The notes below the pieces were generated by a model. The model saw only the letters and a list, made by a program, of their open reading frames with translations, had not been told where the DNA came from and searched no databases. A DNA stretch of 64,000 bases from Persicitalea sp038235275. GTDB taxonomy: Bacteria; Bacteroidota; Bacteroidia; Cytophagales; Spirosomataceae. The translations under genes were made by a program, and so were the position numbers. Shown in pieces: positions 55,756-63,359 of this stretch. Where the stretch lies: NCBI GenBank assembly GCA_038235275.1, contig JBBSUC010000014.1, forward strand, positions 1 through 64,000, read 5' to 3'. Each line of letters starts with the position of its first letter. Within the stretch, counting starts at the first letter, position 1.

Positions 55756-55789
55756 AAAAAAGGCGATCCCCGTTTGGAAACCGCCTTTT
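55756..55789 (-). terminator. Rho-independent terminator
   Basis: On the minus strand, stem AAAGGCG/CGCCTTT is followed by a T-run, after the DUF1573 stop (55810) and before the oxidoreductase start. Confidence 0.8.
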
Positions 55790-55809
55790 ATACTAAAAAA
55801 ATTCTTTTT

Positions 55810-56214
55810 TTATTTCTCCGAAGAAGGCTTCGAAGCCGCGCCTTTTTCCACAACTTCACCTTTCAGGAAAAGCGTCAGGCTGGGTGATTCGGCGTTGCTG
55901 AACACCGTAATGGACTTGTTGAAAGTACCCATGGCGGCGGCGTTGTAAGTAGCCTTAACGGTTCCCGTTTGCTTAGGCAGTACGGGCTTATCAGTGTAGC
56001 TAGGCGTAGTGCAACCACAAGACGCGCTCACATTGGAAATGACGATCGGCTCGGTACCAGTATTTGTGAAAACAAACTCCTGCGTTACAGGCTTACCCTG
56101 CTCGACCTTACCAAAGTTGTGGGTTTCTTCCTTAAACTTCATAACACCCTTCTGAGCAAAGCTCGCGGAAGAGATGGTCAACAGGACGACGACGACTGAA
56201 AAAAACTTTTTCAT
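55810..56214 (-). CDS. DUF1573 domain protein
   Basis: A 134-residue protein with a signal peptide (MKKFFSVVVVLLTISSASFAQ) and one DUF1573 Ig-like domain: ETHNFGKVEQGKPVTQEFVFTNTGTEPIVISNVSASCGCTTP, with a conserved Cys-x-Cys pair. Such proteins are common exported proteins of Bacteroidota with unknown role, perhaps in envelope assembly or copper handling via the cysteines. It has its own terminator. Confidence 0.88.
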   Translation of the reverse strand: MKKFFSVVVVLLTISSASFAQKGVMKFKEETHNFGKVEQGKPVTQEFVFTNTGTEPIVISNVSASCGCTTPSYTDKPVLPKQTGTVKATYNAAAMGTFNKSITVFSNAESPSLTLFLKGEVVEKGAASKPSSEK

Positions 56215-56435
56215 GATAGATAGAAAAAATGGTTTATTGAGAAATGGTTTGTTACGTAAGTTACGGATTTAGAAGCAAAAGCTTTGCCAAATAATTCCTC
56301 TGACAGGACTTTTTCAACAAAGTAACGCGGAAAATCGTTTTTTTGAAAGGATATTTTTATTTTTAATTTTGACCCAATTCAGTAAAAAACGTATCTTAAC
56401 CCCACGATCTGCGCCCTGGCCTTTTTGAAATTCCT

Positions 56436-58847
56436 ATGCTCCTAAACGAAACCCTGTCGGAAAATAGTCTGTTCACCGTCGAGAAAGTGCTGACCGACTA
56501 TCGTTTGGCCTGCGAAAGTCGGGCGGTAAGCCTATTGGGTCGTAAGGACGCAATGGGGGGCCGGGCCAAGTTCGGGATTTTCGGCGATGGTAAGGAAGTA
56601 GCGCAACTAGCTCTGGCGGGTGCATTCCGGCGCGGCGATTTCCGCTCGGGCTACTACCGTGACCAGACTATCGAGGCCGCTCTCGGCAACCTGACCTGGC
56701 AACAGTTTTTTGCCCAGCTTTACGCCCACCCCGACCTGGCCCACGAGCCGCACACGGGCGGACGCTCCATGAACGGCCACTACGCCACCCGCTGGCTCGA
56801 CGCCGAAGGTCATTGGCTGGATCAAACTAAGCTCTACAATTCTGTCTGCGACATCTCGCCTACCGCCGGGCAAATCCCGCGCGCACTGGGGCTGGCCTAT
56901 GCCTCCAAGCTATACCGCTACAATAAGGAGATCCAATACCTCGACACTTTTTCCCACCACGGCAACGAAATCGTTTTCGCCACCATCGGCGACGCCTCCA
57001 CTTCGCAGGGAATGTTCTGGGAAACGATGAACGCCGCCGGGGTGCTGCAAGTGCCGCTGCTGATGTCGGTCTGGGACGACGGCTACGGCATTTCGGTGCC
57101 AATCGAGTACCAAACCACCAAGCAGAGCATCTCCAAGGCCCTGGCCGGGTTGCAACGTAACGCCCACGAGGAAGGGGTAGAAATCATGACCGTCAACGGC
57201 TGGGACTACCCGGCTCTGATAGAGACCTACCAAAAAGCCGCCGACCTCTGCCGTTACGAGCAGGTCCCCGTGCTGGTTCACGTGGAGGAACTCACCCAGC
57301 CGCAGGGTCACTCGACCTCCGGCTCGCACGAGCGTTACAAACCCGAAGCGCGGCTGGCCTGGGAAGCCGAGCGCGACTGCAATGCCCATTTTCGGGAGTG
57401 GATTTTGGAAAATGGCTACGCCACGGTCGAGGAGTTGGAAAAAATTGAAACCGAGGCCAAAGAAACCGCCCGCGCCGCCCGCGACCGAGCGTGGAAGGCG
57501 TATCGCAAATCCATCGAAACGGACCTGAAAGTCGCCCAGCAATTACTGGAAACCGCCACCCAGGAAAGCAACGACCATACCGACGAACTCAAAAACAGCA
57601 TTGCCGCCCTGCACAAGGCGCAGTTCCCCATCCGCCGCGACATCGTCGGCGCGGTGCGCAAGGCACTGCGGGCGTTGCGTAACGAGCTCATCCCTAGTCG
57701 TCCGCTGTTGAAAGAATGGTTGCAGCGGGAGCAGAGACTAAATGAAGCCCGCTACAACGACCACTTATACAGCGAGTCGGACGAGTCGCCGCTGCGGGTA
57801 CCGCCTGTGGCTGCCACCTACTCCGACGACAGCCCAATGGTGGATGGTCGCGAGGTGATCCGCTCCTATTTCGATGTTCTCTTTGGCCGTGATCCGCGCG
57901 TGTTGGCCTTGGGCGAGGACGTCGGCCAAATTGGCGACGTGAACCAGGGAATGGCGGGTCTGCAGGAAAAGTACGGCGAAATACGTATTACCGACACGGG
58001 TATTCGCGAAACGTCCATCATGGGGCAGGGCATTGGCCTTGCCATGCGCGGGCTGCGGCCCATCGTCGAAATCCAGTATTTCGACTACGTATTCTACTGC
58101 CTGGCCACGCTCACCGACGACCTGGCCACGCTACGCTACCGCACGGCGGGCGGCCAGAAAGCCCCGCTCATTATCCGTACCCGCGGCCACCGGCTGGAAG
58201 GTATCTGGCACAGTGGCTCCCCGATGGGGGCCATGCTCGGTAGTCTGCGCGGACTACACATCGCGGTGCCTCGCGACTTCACCCAAGCCGCCGGGCTGTA
58301 CAACACCCTGATGCAAGGCGACGACCCCGCCCTGGTCGTGGAGCCCCTGAATGCTTACCGCCTGAAAGAAAAACTACCCGACAATCTCGGCGATTACAAC
58401 GTACCGCTGGGTCAGCCCGAGGTAATCCGCGAAGGCACCGACTTGACCATTGTGACCTACGGCTCTATGTGCCGCATCGTGCTGGACGCCGCCGCCCAAC
58501 TGGCCGAGGTCGGGATCGAGGTGGAAGTTATCGACGTGCAGACGTTGTTACCCTTCGACCTTGACCACAGGATTGTCGAGTCCATCCAGAAAACCAACCG
58601 GGTAATTTTTGCCGACGAAGACTTTCCCGGCGGGGCGTCGGCCTTTATGATGCAGGAGGTTTTGGAAAAACAAAATGCCTACCGCTGGCTCGACTCGGCT
58701 CCGAAAACCATCGCCTCCCAGCCCCACCGCGCGGCCTATAGTTCCGACGGCGATTATTTCTCGAAGCCCAACGCCGAGAATGTCTTCGAAGCAGCATACA
58801 ATTTACTGCACGAGGCTGAACCGCAGCGATTTCCAGCTTACTTGTAA
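56436..58847 (+). CDS. Fused 2-oxoacid dehydrogenase E1 alpha/beta subunits
   Basis: An 803-residue protein that joins both E1 subunits. The alpha part (about 1-380) has GRSMNGHYATRW and the thiamine-diphosphate motif GDASTSQGMFWETMNAAG, then WDDGYGISVPIEYQT. The beta part (about 470-803) has ALGEDVGQIGDVNQGMAGLQ, RITDTGIRETSIMGQGIGLA and EIQYFDYVFYC. It decarboxylates a branched-chain or pyruvate-like 2-oxoacid for the lipoyl E2 component. Fusions of this type are usual in Bacteroidota. No E2 or E3 gene is nearby. Substrate identity is not certain. Start ATG 56436. Confidence 0.88.
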   Translation: MLLNETLSENSLFTVEKVLTDYRLACESRAVSLLGRKDAMGGRAKFGIFGDGKEVAQLALAGAFRRGDFRSGYYRDQTIEAALGNLTWQQFFAQLYAHPDLAHEPHTGGRSMNGHYATRWLDAEGHWLDQTKLYNSVCDISPTAGQIPRALGLAYASKLYRYNKEIQYLDTFSHHGNEIVFATIGDASTSQGMFWETMNAAGVLQVPLLMSVWDDGYGISVPIEYQTTKQSISKALAGLQRNAHEEGVEIMTVNGWDYPALIETYQKAADLCRYEQVPVLVHVEELTQPQGHSTSGSHERYKPEARLAWEAERDCNAHFREWILENGYATVEELEKIETEAKETARAARDRAWKAYRKSIETDLKVAQQLLETATQESNDHTDELKNSIAALHKAQFPIRRDIVGAVRKALRALRNELIPSRPLLKEWLQREQRLNEARYNDHLYSESDESPLRVPPVAATYSDDSPMVDGREVIRSYFDVLFGRDPRVLALGEDVGQIGDVNQGMAGLQEKYGEIRITDTGIRETSIMGQGIGLAMRGLRPIVEIQYFDYVFYCLATLTDDLATLRYRTAGGQKAPLIIRTRGHRLEGIWHSGSPMGAMLGSLRGLHIAVPRDFTQAAGLYNTLMQGDDPALVVEPLNAYRLKEKLPDNLGDYNVPLGQPEVIREGTDLTIVTYGSMCRIVLDAAAQLAEVGIEVEVIDVQTLLPFDLDHRIVESIQKTNRVIFADEDFPGGASAFMMQEVLEKQNAYRWLDSAPKTIASQPHRAAYSSDGDYFSKPNAENVFEAAYNLLHEAEPQRFPAYL

Positions 58848-58855
58848 CGCGTGCC

Positions 58856-59470
58856 GTGAGTCCCTATCCCCACTTTGGCAAACGTTCGTTCGACTTGGCG
58901 ATGTCTTTTGTGGGTCTCATCCTTCTTTCGCCCTTTTTACTAATCATTGCTCTGCTTTTAGCCGCAGCCAATCGGGGCAGTCCATTTTTCCAACAGCCAC
59001 GTCCGGGTCGAAACGGCCAAGTTTTTGTTCTAATAAAATTCAAAACCATGAATGACCGCCGTGACGCCGCTGGAAAACTACTCCCCGATGCCGAGCGGCT
59101 GACCACGCTGGGAAAGATCATTAGGAAAACATCACTAGATGAACTTCCCCAACTCTGGAATGTCCTGCTAGGCGACATGAGCCTCATCGGCCCCCGTCCC
59201 CTTTTGGTCGGGTACTTACCACTTTATAGCGAGGAGCAAAGTAAACGCCACATCGTCCGCCCGGGCATCACGGGCTGGGCGCAAGTCAACGGTCGCAACG
59301 CCCTGAGTTGGGAAGAAAAATTCAAACATGACGTCTGGTACGTCGAAAACATTTCTCTTTCACTGGATGTAAAAATCTTCTGGCTGACGATCATCCAGGT
59401 ATTTAGGGGTGAAGGAGTCACTTCTGATACATCGGCGACAATGGAGCGGTTTAAGGGAGTAGGAAAGTGA
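58856..59470 (+). CDS. Undecaprenyl-phosphate sugar transferase (PglC-like)
   Basis: A 204-residue protein of the small polyisoprenyl-phosphate phosphoglycosyl transferase group. One N-terminal membrane stretch (FDLAMSFVGLILLSPFLLIIALLL), then FFQQPRPGRNGQVFVLIKFKTM, SLDELPQLWNVLLGDMSLIGPRPLL and RPGITGWAQVNGRN. It transfers a diacetamido or other sugar phosphate to the lipid carrier. The start is GTG at 58856, 8 bp after the E1 stop. With the following acetyltransferase and aminotransferase it forms a pglCDE-like set. Confidence 0.9.
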   Translation: MSPYPHFGKRSFDLAMSFVGLILLSPFLLIIALLLAAANRGSPFFQQPRPGRNGQVFVLIKFKTMNDRRDAAGKLLPDAERLTTLGKIIRKTSLDELPQLWNVLLGDMSLIGPRPLLVGYLPLYSEEQSKRHIVRPGITGWAQVNGRNALSWEEKFKHDVWYVENISLSLDVKIFWLTIIQVFRGEGVTSDTSATMERFKGVGK

Positions 59471-59501
59471 TGGCGTGTTTGCCCGATGGCTGACGCACGC
59501 T

Positions 59502-59544
59502 GGGCGATCACCTGGGTTCGCAGGTGCGCCTGTCCGACCCTACA
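59502..59544. repeat. REP-like hairpin element
   Basis: Stem GGCGATCACCTG/CAGGTGCGCC around 59503-59530 with a short loop, then tgtccgaccctaca. It shares the layout of the elements at 43898 and 52070 (hairpin then NNccctac) and also contains cgcacgctgggcg, the reverse of the tail of the other two. Confidence 0.55.
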
Positions 59545-59556
59545 AATCAACTTCGG

Positions 59557-59580
59557 TTCAACAATTCCACAAATCAACAG
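59557..59580. repeat. Octamer word array before the acetyltransferase start
   Basis: Words ttcaacaa, ttccacaa and atcaacag occupy the 24 bp that end 7 bp upstream of the ATG at 59588. The first two almost equal the words at 825-840. Confidence 0.55.
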
Positions 59581-59587
59581 CCAAACC

Positions 59588-60187
59588 ATGCTTCTCTACG
59601 GGGCCAGCGGCCATGCCAAAGTGATAAATTCCATTCTGCGGGCGGTGGGGCAGGAAGTGACTGCCATTTTTGACGATGATTTGGGCAAGAAAAACTTGGG
59701 TGATGTCCCCGTCGTGGGTGTTTACGACCCCGATTTTCAGCCCGCCGCACCGCTGATAATTTCTATTGGCTACAACAATATTCGCCGAAAAGTAGCTGCA
59801 AACATTCGTCACCGCTTCGGGACAGCTATTCATCCCTCGGCTATCGTGGAGGAAACGGCAATCATCGGCGAGGGGACCGTCATCATGCCGGGTGTCATCA
59901 TACAGGCCGACGTGCGGCTGGGTCGCCACGTGATTGTCAACACCGCCGCCACCGTGGATCACGATTGCATTTTGGGCGATTTTGTCCATCTAGCGCCGGG
60001 CGTGGTACTTTGCGGCGCGGTGCGGGTCGGCGAAGGAACCTTGCTCGGCGCGGGTAGCATAGTGGCTCCTAACCTGACCATCGGCGCGAACTGCCTAGTT
60101 GCCGCCGGGAGCGTGGTGACGACGCATCTTCCCGATGGAGCTACCGCACGAGGAAATCCGGCGCGGGTAGTTGGTAATTCTGAATAA
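59588..60187 (+). CDS. Sugar O/N-acetyltransferase (NeuD/PglD-like)
   Basis: A 199-residue protein. An N-terminal nucleotide-fold domain (LLYGASGHAKVINSILRA; ISIGYNNIRRKVA) is followed by a left-handed beta-helix of hexapeptide repeats from about residue 85 (IHPSAIVEETAIIGEGTVIMPG, HLAPGVVLCGAVRVGEGTLLGAGS). It uses acetyl-CoA to acetylate an amino sugar nucleotide. The start is ATG 59588; a longer frame upstream passes through the hairpin element. The next gene starts 0 bp after its stop, so they are one operon. Confidence 0.9.
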   Translation: MLLYGASGHAKVINSILRAVGQEVTAIFDDDLGKKNLGDVPVVGVYDPDFQPAAPLIISIGYNNIRRKVAANIRHRFGTAIHPSAIVEETAIIGEGTVIMPGVIIQADVRLGRHVIVNTAATVDHDCILGDFVHLAPGVVLCGAVRVGEGTLLGAGSIVAPNLTIGANCLVAAGSVVTTHLPDGATARGNPARVVGNSE

Positions 60188-61318
60188 ATGAAAAAACTCC
60201 TTCTCTCTTCTCCCCACCTCAGCGGCCGCGAACTGCCTTACGTGCAGCAGGCCTTCGATACCAACTGGATTGCGCCATTGGGACCCAACGTGGATGGTTT
60301 CGAACACGAGCTCTGCGCTTACGTCGGAACGGGCCACGCCGCCGCCGTGTCTTCCGGCACAGCAGCCATTCATCTGGCACTCATTATGCTGGGCGTTTCG
60401 GCGGGCGACGTGGTGCTTTGTCAGTCGTTTACTTTTGCTGCTTCGGCTAACCCAATCGTGTACCAAAACGCGACGCCCGTCTTTATTGACAGCGAAACCG
60501 ATACCTGGAACCTCTGCCCTGAGGCCTTGGAAAAAGCATTGAAATATTATACGCAACTTGGCAAAAAACCGAAGGCGGTCATCGGCGTTCACCTGTACGG
60601 AATGCCTGCCAAATTGGGGGAGATTACAGCTTTGTGCGACAGGTACGAAGTGCCTTTCGTGGAGGATGCCGCTGAGGCGTTGGGATCGACGTATTCCGGA
60701 CAAAAGGCGGGTTCGTTCGGGAGGATGTCGGTGCTGTCGTTCAATGGAAACAAAATTATCACTACGTCGGGCGGCGGAGCTTTGCTTTCTGCCAATGAAG
60801 ATTTTATAAAAAAGGCGAAATTCCTGGCGACCCAGGCCCGCGACGAAGCCCCGCACTATCAGCATTCCGAGATCGGCTACAACTACCGGATGAGCAACGT
60901 GAGCGCGGGTATCGGTCGGGGTCAACTTGAGGTAATTGACGAACGCGTGGGCCAGAGGCGGGCCAATTTTGACTTTTATAAGAAAGAACTTTGCGATCTT
61001 CCTGGTCTGACGTTTCAGCCGGAATCCGAAGGCAGTTTTTCTAACCGCTGGCTCACTTGTCTGACAATCGACCCGCTACAGTCGGGTGGCATTACGCGGG
61101 AAAGAATACGACTGGGTTTGGCAAAAAAAAACATTGAATCCCGCCCGCTGTGGAAGCCGATGCACTTGCAACCCGTCTTTAAGGATGCACCCTACTTCGG
61201 CGGGAAAGTGGCTAAAAACCTATTTGAAATGGGTTTGTGCTTACCCTCAGGTTCTAACCTGGAAACCGCCGATTTGCAACGCGTTACTTCGGAGATCAAA
61301 ACACTGTTTGAAATTTGA
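60188..61318 (+). CDS. DegT/DnrJ/EryC1/StrS aminotransferase (PglE-like)
   Basis: A 376-residue PLP-dependent sugar aminotransferase. It begins LLLSSPHLSGRELPYVQQAFDTNWIAPLG with the family's substrate-binding start. VSSGTAAIHLALIMLGV is the PLP region. SFNGNKIITTSGGGALL contains the catalytic Lys (in GNK). It transfers an amino group to a keto-sugar nucleotide. A run of nine A near 61123-61131 lies within the coding sequence. The PglF-type dehydratase that should make the keto-sugar is not in this window. The stop codon overlaps the hairpin at 61313. Confidence 0.92.
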   Translation: MKKLLLSSPHLSGRELPYVQQAFDTNWIAPLGPNVDGFEHELCAYVGTGHAAAVSSGTAAIHLALIMLGVSAGDVVLCQSFTFAASANPIVYQNATPVFIDSETDTWNLCPEALEKALKYYTQLGKKPKAVIGVHLYGMPAKLGEITALCDRYEVPFVEDAAEALGSTYSGQKAGSFGRMSVLSFNGNKIITTSGGGALLSANEDFIKKAKFLATQARDEAPHYQHSEIGYNYRMSNVSAGIGRGQLEVIDERVGQRRANFDFYKKELCDLPGLTFQPESEGSFSNRWLTCLTIDPLQSGGITRERIRLGLAKKNIESRPLWKPMHLQPVFKDAPYFGGKVAKNLFEMGLCLPSGSNLETADLQRVTSEIKTLFEI

Positions 61319-61341
61319 CAACTTTTAAAACGGTGTCAAAT
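61313..61341. repeat. REP-like inverted repeat over the aminotransferase stop
   Basis: Arms atttgaca/tgtcaaat enclose a 13-base loop that itself holds a weak stem. The TGA stop lies inside the left arm. It may serve as a terminator, although no T-tract follows. Confidence 0.5.
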
Positions 61342-61351
61342 CTGACTCTAC

Positions 61352-61810
61352 CTAAATCGTGTTTAACACACTTTTGCCCAACGCAATCAACTGCTCGGGT
61401 GTGCGGTAGCCGATCACTTTACGGACAATTTTACCACTCGGCTCAATGAAAAACAATGTCGGATACGCTTCCATTGGAAATTGCCGCGCCAACTGTGGCC
61501 CCTCGCCACGTTCCATATCTACCTTAACGTTGATGAAGTTTTTATTGAAAAGCTCGCCGACGTCTGAGCGGGTGAAAACATTCTTTTGCAGTAGCTTACA
61601 CGGGCCGCACCAACTGGCGTAGGCATCCAGGAAAATAATTTTGTTTTCTGCCTTGGCTTTCTTCACGATACTCGCCCAGGCCTCGTCGGTAAACTGAATT
61701 CCTGTTTCAGTGGCCAGTTTAGCTGCGTCGCCGGGCCCGGTGGCCCTGGCACTTACGATAGTCAGCGATAGTAACGCCCAAATCCACCCAATTTTTTGCA
61801 AACCTCTCAT
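61352..61810 (-). CDS. Exported thioredoxin-fold protein
   Basis: A 152-residue protein with an N-terminal signal sequence (MRGLQKIGWIWALLSLTIVSA) and a thioredoxin domain: IIFLDAYASWCGPCKLLQKNVF with the CGPC redox site, and AYPTLFFIEPSG as the cis-Pro strand. It is a likely periplasmic disulfide reductase of the DUF255/thioredoxin-7 kind. It converges with the aminotransferase gene. Confidence 0.88.
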   Translation of the reverse strand: MRGLQKIGWIWALLSLTIVSARATGPGDAAKLATETGIQFTDEAWASIVKKAKAENKIIFLDAYASWCGPCKLLQKNVFTRSDVGELFNKNFINVKVDMERGEGPQLARQFPMEAYPTLFFIEPSGKIVRKVIGYRTPEQLIALGKSVLNTI

Positions 61811-61926
61811 GTCGTTCCGTTCGGTTTCTTTTTATAAAGACGCCTACTTAACGCAGGGAGGTATCGATTTCGTTTCGCAGCCGTGCTTTTTCCTTACCTT
61901 TACGCCCTCAAATTATCACTAAAGCC

Positions 61927-62529
61927 ATGATTATCCAGCAAGCCAAATACGCCGTCAGCAACGTGGATTATCGGGAATGCCCCGCGCCTAACCTGCCGGA
62001 GTTTGCCTTCATTGGACGTTCCAATGTAGGAAAGTCATCGCTCATTAATATGCTAATGCAGCGAAAATCGCTGGCTAAAACCTCGGGAACGCCCGGAAAA
62101 ACGCAGCTTATCAACCACTTTCTAATCAACGACACCTGGTATCTGGTGGACCTGCCTGGCTATGGCTACGCCAAAATTGCCAAGACAGAGCGGATGAAAT
62201 GGGAAGGCATGATCTACGATTATCTGCGCTACCGTCCCAATCTGGTCTGCACCTTTGTATTAGTGGACAGCCGCCACGACCCGCAGACGATCGATCTGGA
62301 ATTTATGGAGCTGCTCGGTGAGGAAGGTGTCCCGTTTCATATCGTGTTTACTAAGGCTGACAAGGTTAAGAAATCAGAGTTGGACGGACAGATTGCCCGC
62401 TATAAGCAAAAATTGCTCGAAAGCTGGGAGGAACTACCGCCTTCGTTCGTGACCTCCGCCGAAAAAGGCGACGGCCGCGAAGCTTTGCTGGAAGCAATAC
62501 AAACCTACAGCGAGACGTTTGTCAACTAA
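61927..62529 (+). CDS. engB: Ribosome biogenesis GTPase YihA/EngB
   Basis: A 200-residue GTPase. P-loop GRSNVGKSS near residue 35, switch II DLPGYGYAKI near 78, and TKADK near 140 as G4. It helps assembly of the large ribosomal subunit. The ATG at 61927 fits. A TACCTTTA box upstream resembles the phylum -7 element with one change. It is in line with the DUF5606 gene, but a perfect promoter sits between them. Confidence 0.95.
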   Translation: MIIQQAKYAVSNVDYRECPAPNLPEFAFIGRSNVGKSSLINMLMQRKSLAKTSGTPGKTQLINHFLINDTWYLVDLPGYGYAKIAKTERMKWEGMIYDYLRYRPNLVCTFVLVDSRHDPQTIDLEFMELLGEEGVPFHIVFTKADKVKKSELDGQIARYKQKLLESWEELPPSFVTSAEKGDGREALLEAIQTYSETFVN

Positions 62530-62545
62530 ATAATTTTTACCTTTG
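62518..62545 (+). promoter_or_regulatory. Promoter with TTTG and TAccTTTG boxes
   Basis: TTTG at 62518-62521 and TACCTTTG at 62538-62545 are separated by 16 bp; the -7 box matches the Bacteroidota consensus TAnnTTTG. It precedes the DUF5606 ATG by 55 bp. The -33 spacing is slightly short, so the first box is less certain. Confidence 0.55.
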
Positions 62546-62600
62546 CGGCACTTTTAAGGAAAAGCAATCAGTTTTTGTATTCAAAGAATAAAACTCCGAA

Positions 62601-63140
62601 ATGGAAATATTGAAGGAAATAGCGAATGTATCGGGTAAAGGTGGCCTGTACCGAATTTTGAAGCCCAGCCGCGCGGGCGTTATCGTGGAAAGTCTGGAAG
62701 GGAAAGGCGAGAAAACGATGATTGGCGCATCGGCCAGGGTATCAGTGCTGAAAGACGTGTCCATTTTTACGGAGGGCGACCAGGACTCCATTCCGCTGGC
62801 TGACGTCTTCCTGAAAATAAGAAAAAAGCATGGCGAGCAAGTGGATCTCGACCTGAAACAAGCTTCCGATAAGGACTTGGTGGAGTTTTTAGACGGCGTG
62901 CTGCCTGAATTCGACCGCAGCCGCGTGTATGTGTCCGACATCAAGAAAATAGTGCAGTGGTACAACACGCTTTCGGCGCACTTTCCGAATGATTTCGTCC
63001 CGTCTCCTCCTCCGAAGAAGACGATTGTGGTTTCCACGGAGAGCAAATCAGCCAGAGAGGATAAATCGACGGAAGAAGGCGAGCTCGCCGAAGCCAACGA
63101 AACATCGGAAGAACCCGAGAAGTCTGAGATTTCTGAATAA
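62601..63140 (+). CDS. DUF5606 domain protein
   Basis: A 179-residue soluble protein. The N-terminal part (ILKEIANVSGKGGLYRILKPSRAGVIVESLEGKGE and GASARVSVLKDVSIFT) is the conserved DUF5606 unit of Bacteroidota. The last 40 residues are acidic and disordered (rich in Glu, Ser and Lys). The function is unknown. The gene has its own promoter and terminator. Confidence 0.9.
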   Translation: MEILKEIANVSGKGGLYRILKPSRAGVIVESLEGKGEKTMIGASARVSVLKDVSIFTEGDQDSIPLADVFLKIRKKHGEQVDLDLKQASDKDLVEFLDGVLPEFDRSRVYVSDIKKIVQWYNTLSAHFPNDFVPSPPPKKTIVVSTESKSAREDKSTEEGELAEANETSEEPEKSEISE

Positions 63141-63171
63141 TCCTCCCGACATTTTCTCAAACACAGGAACA

Positions 63172-63196
63172 CCCCGCAACTTTTGCGGGGTTTCTT
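63172..63196 (+). terminator. Rho-independent terminator
   Basis: Stem CCCCGCAA/TTGCGGGG with a 3-base loop and TTTCTTCATTTT after it, 32 bp beyond the DUF5606 stop. Confidence 0.85.
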
Positions 63197-63359
63197 CATT
63201 TTATCTCAAGCAGGTCCGAACCAAATGACTTCTTTTTAGTTTTGGCATAAAAATTTGAACACAATATTGAATTGTTCAAATAATCAGTACCACGCTTTCT
63301 ACGAAATATTTAACTTTCGGACTATTCCTGAAATTCCCCCTATTTGACATCCACAAATC

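Noticed and set aside
59486..59587. Longer start for the PglD-like gene at 59486
   Set aside because: The extra residues are encoded by the REP-like element and the octamer array; the family starts at LLYGASGHAK.
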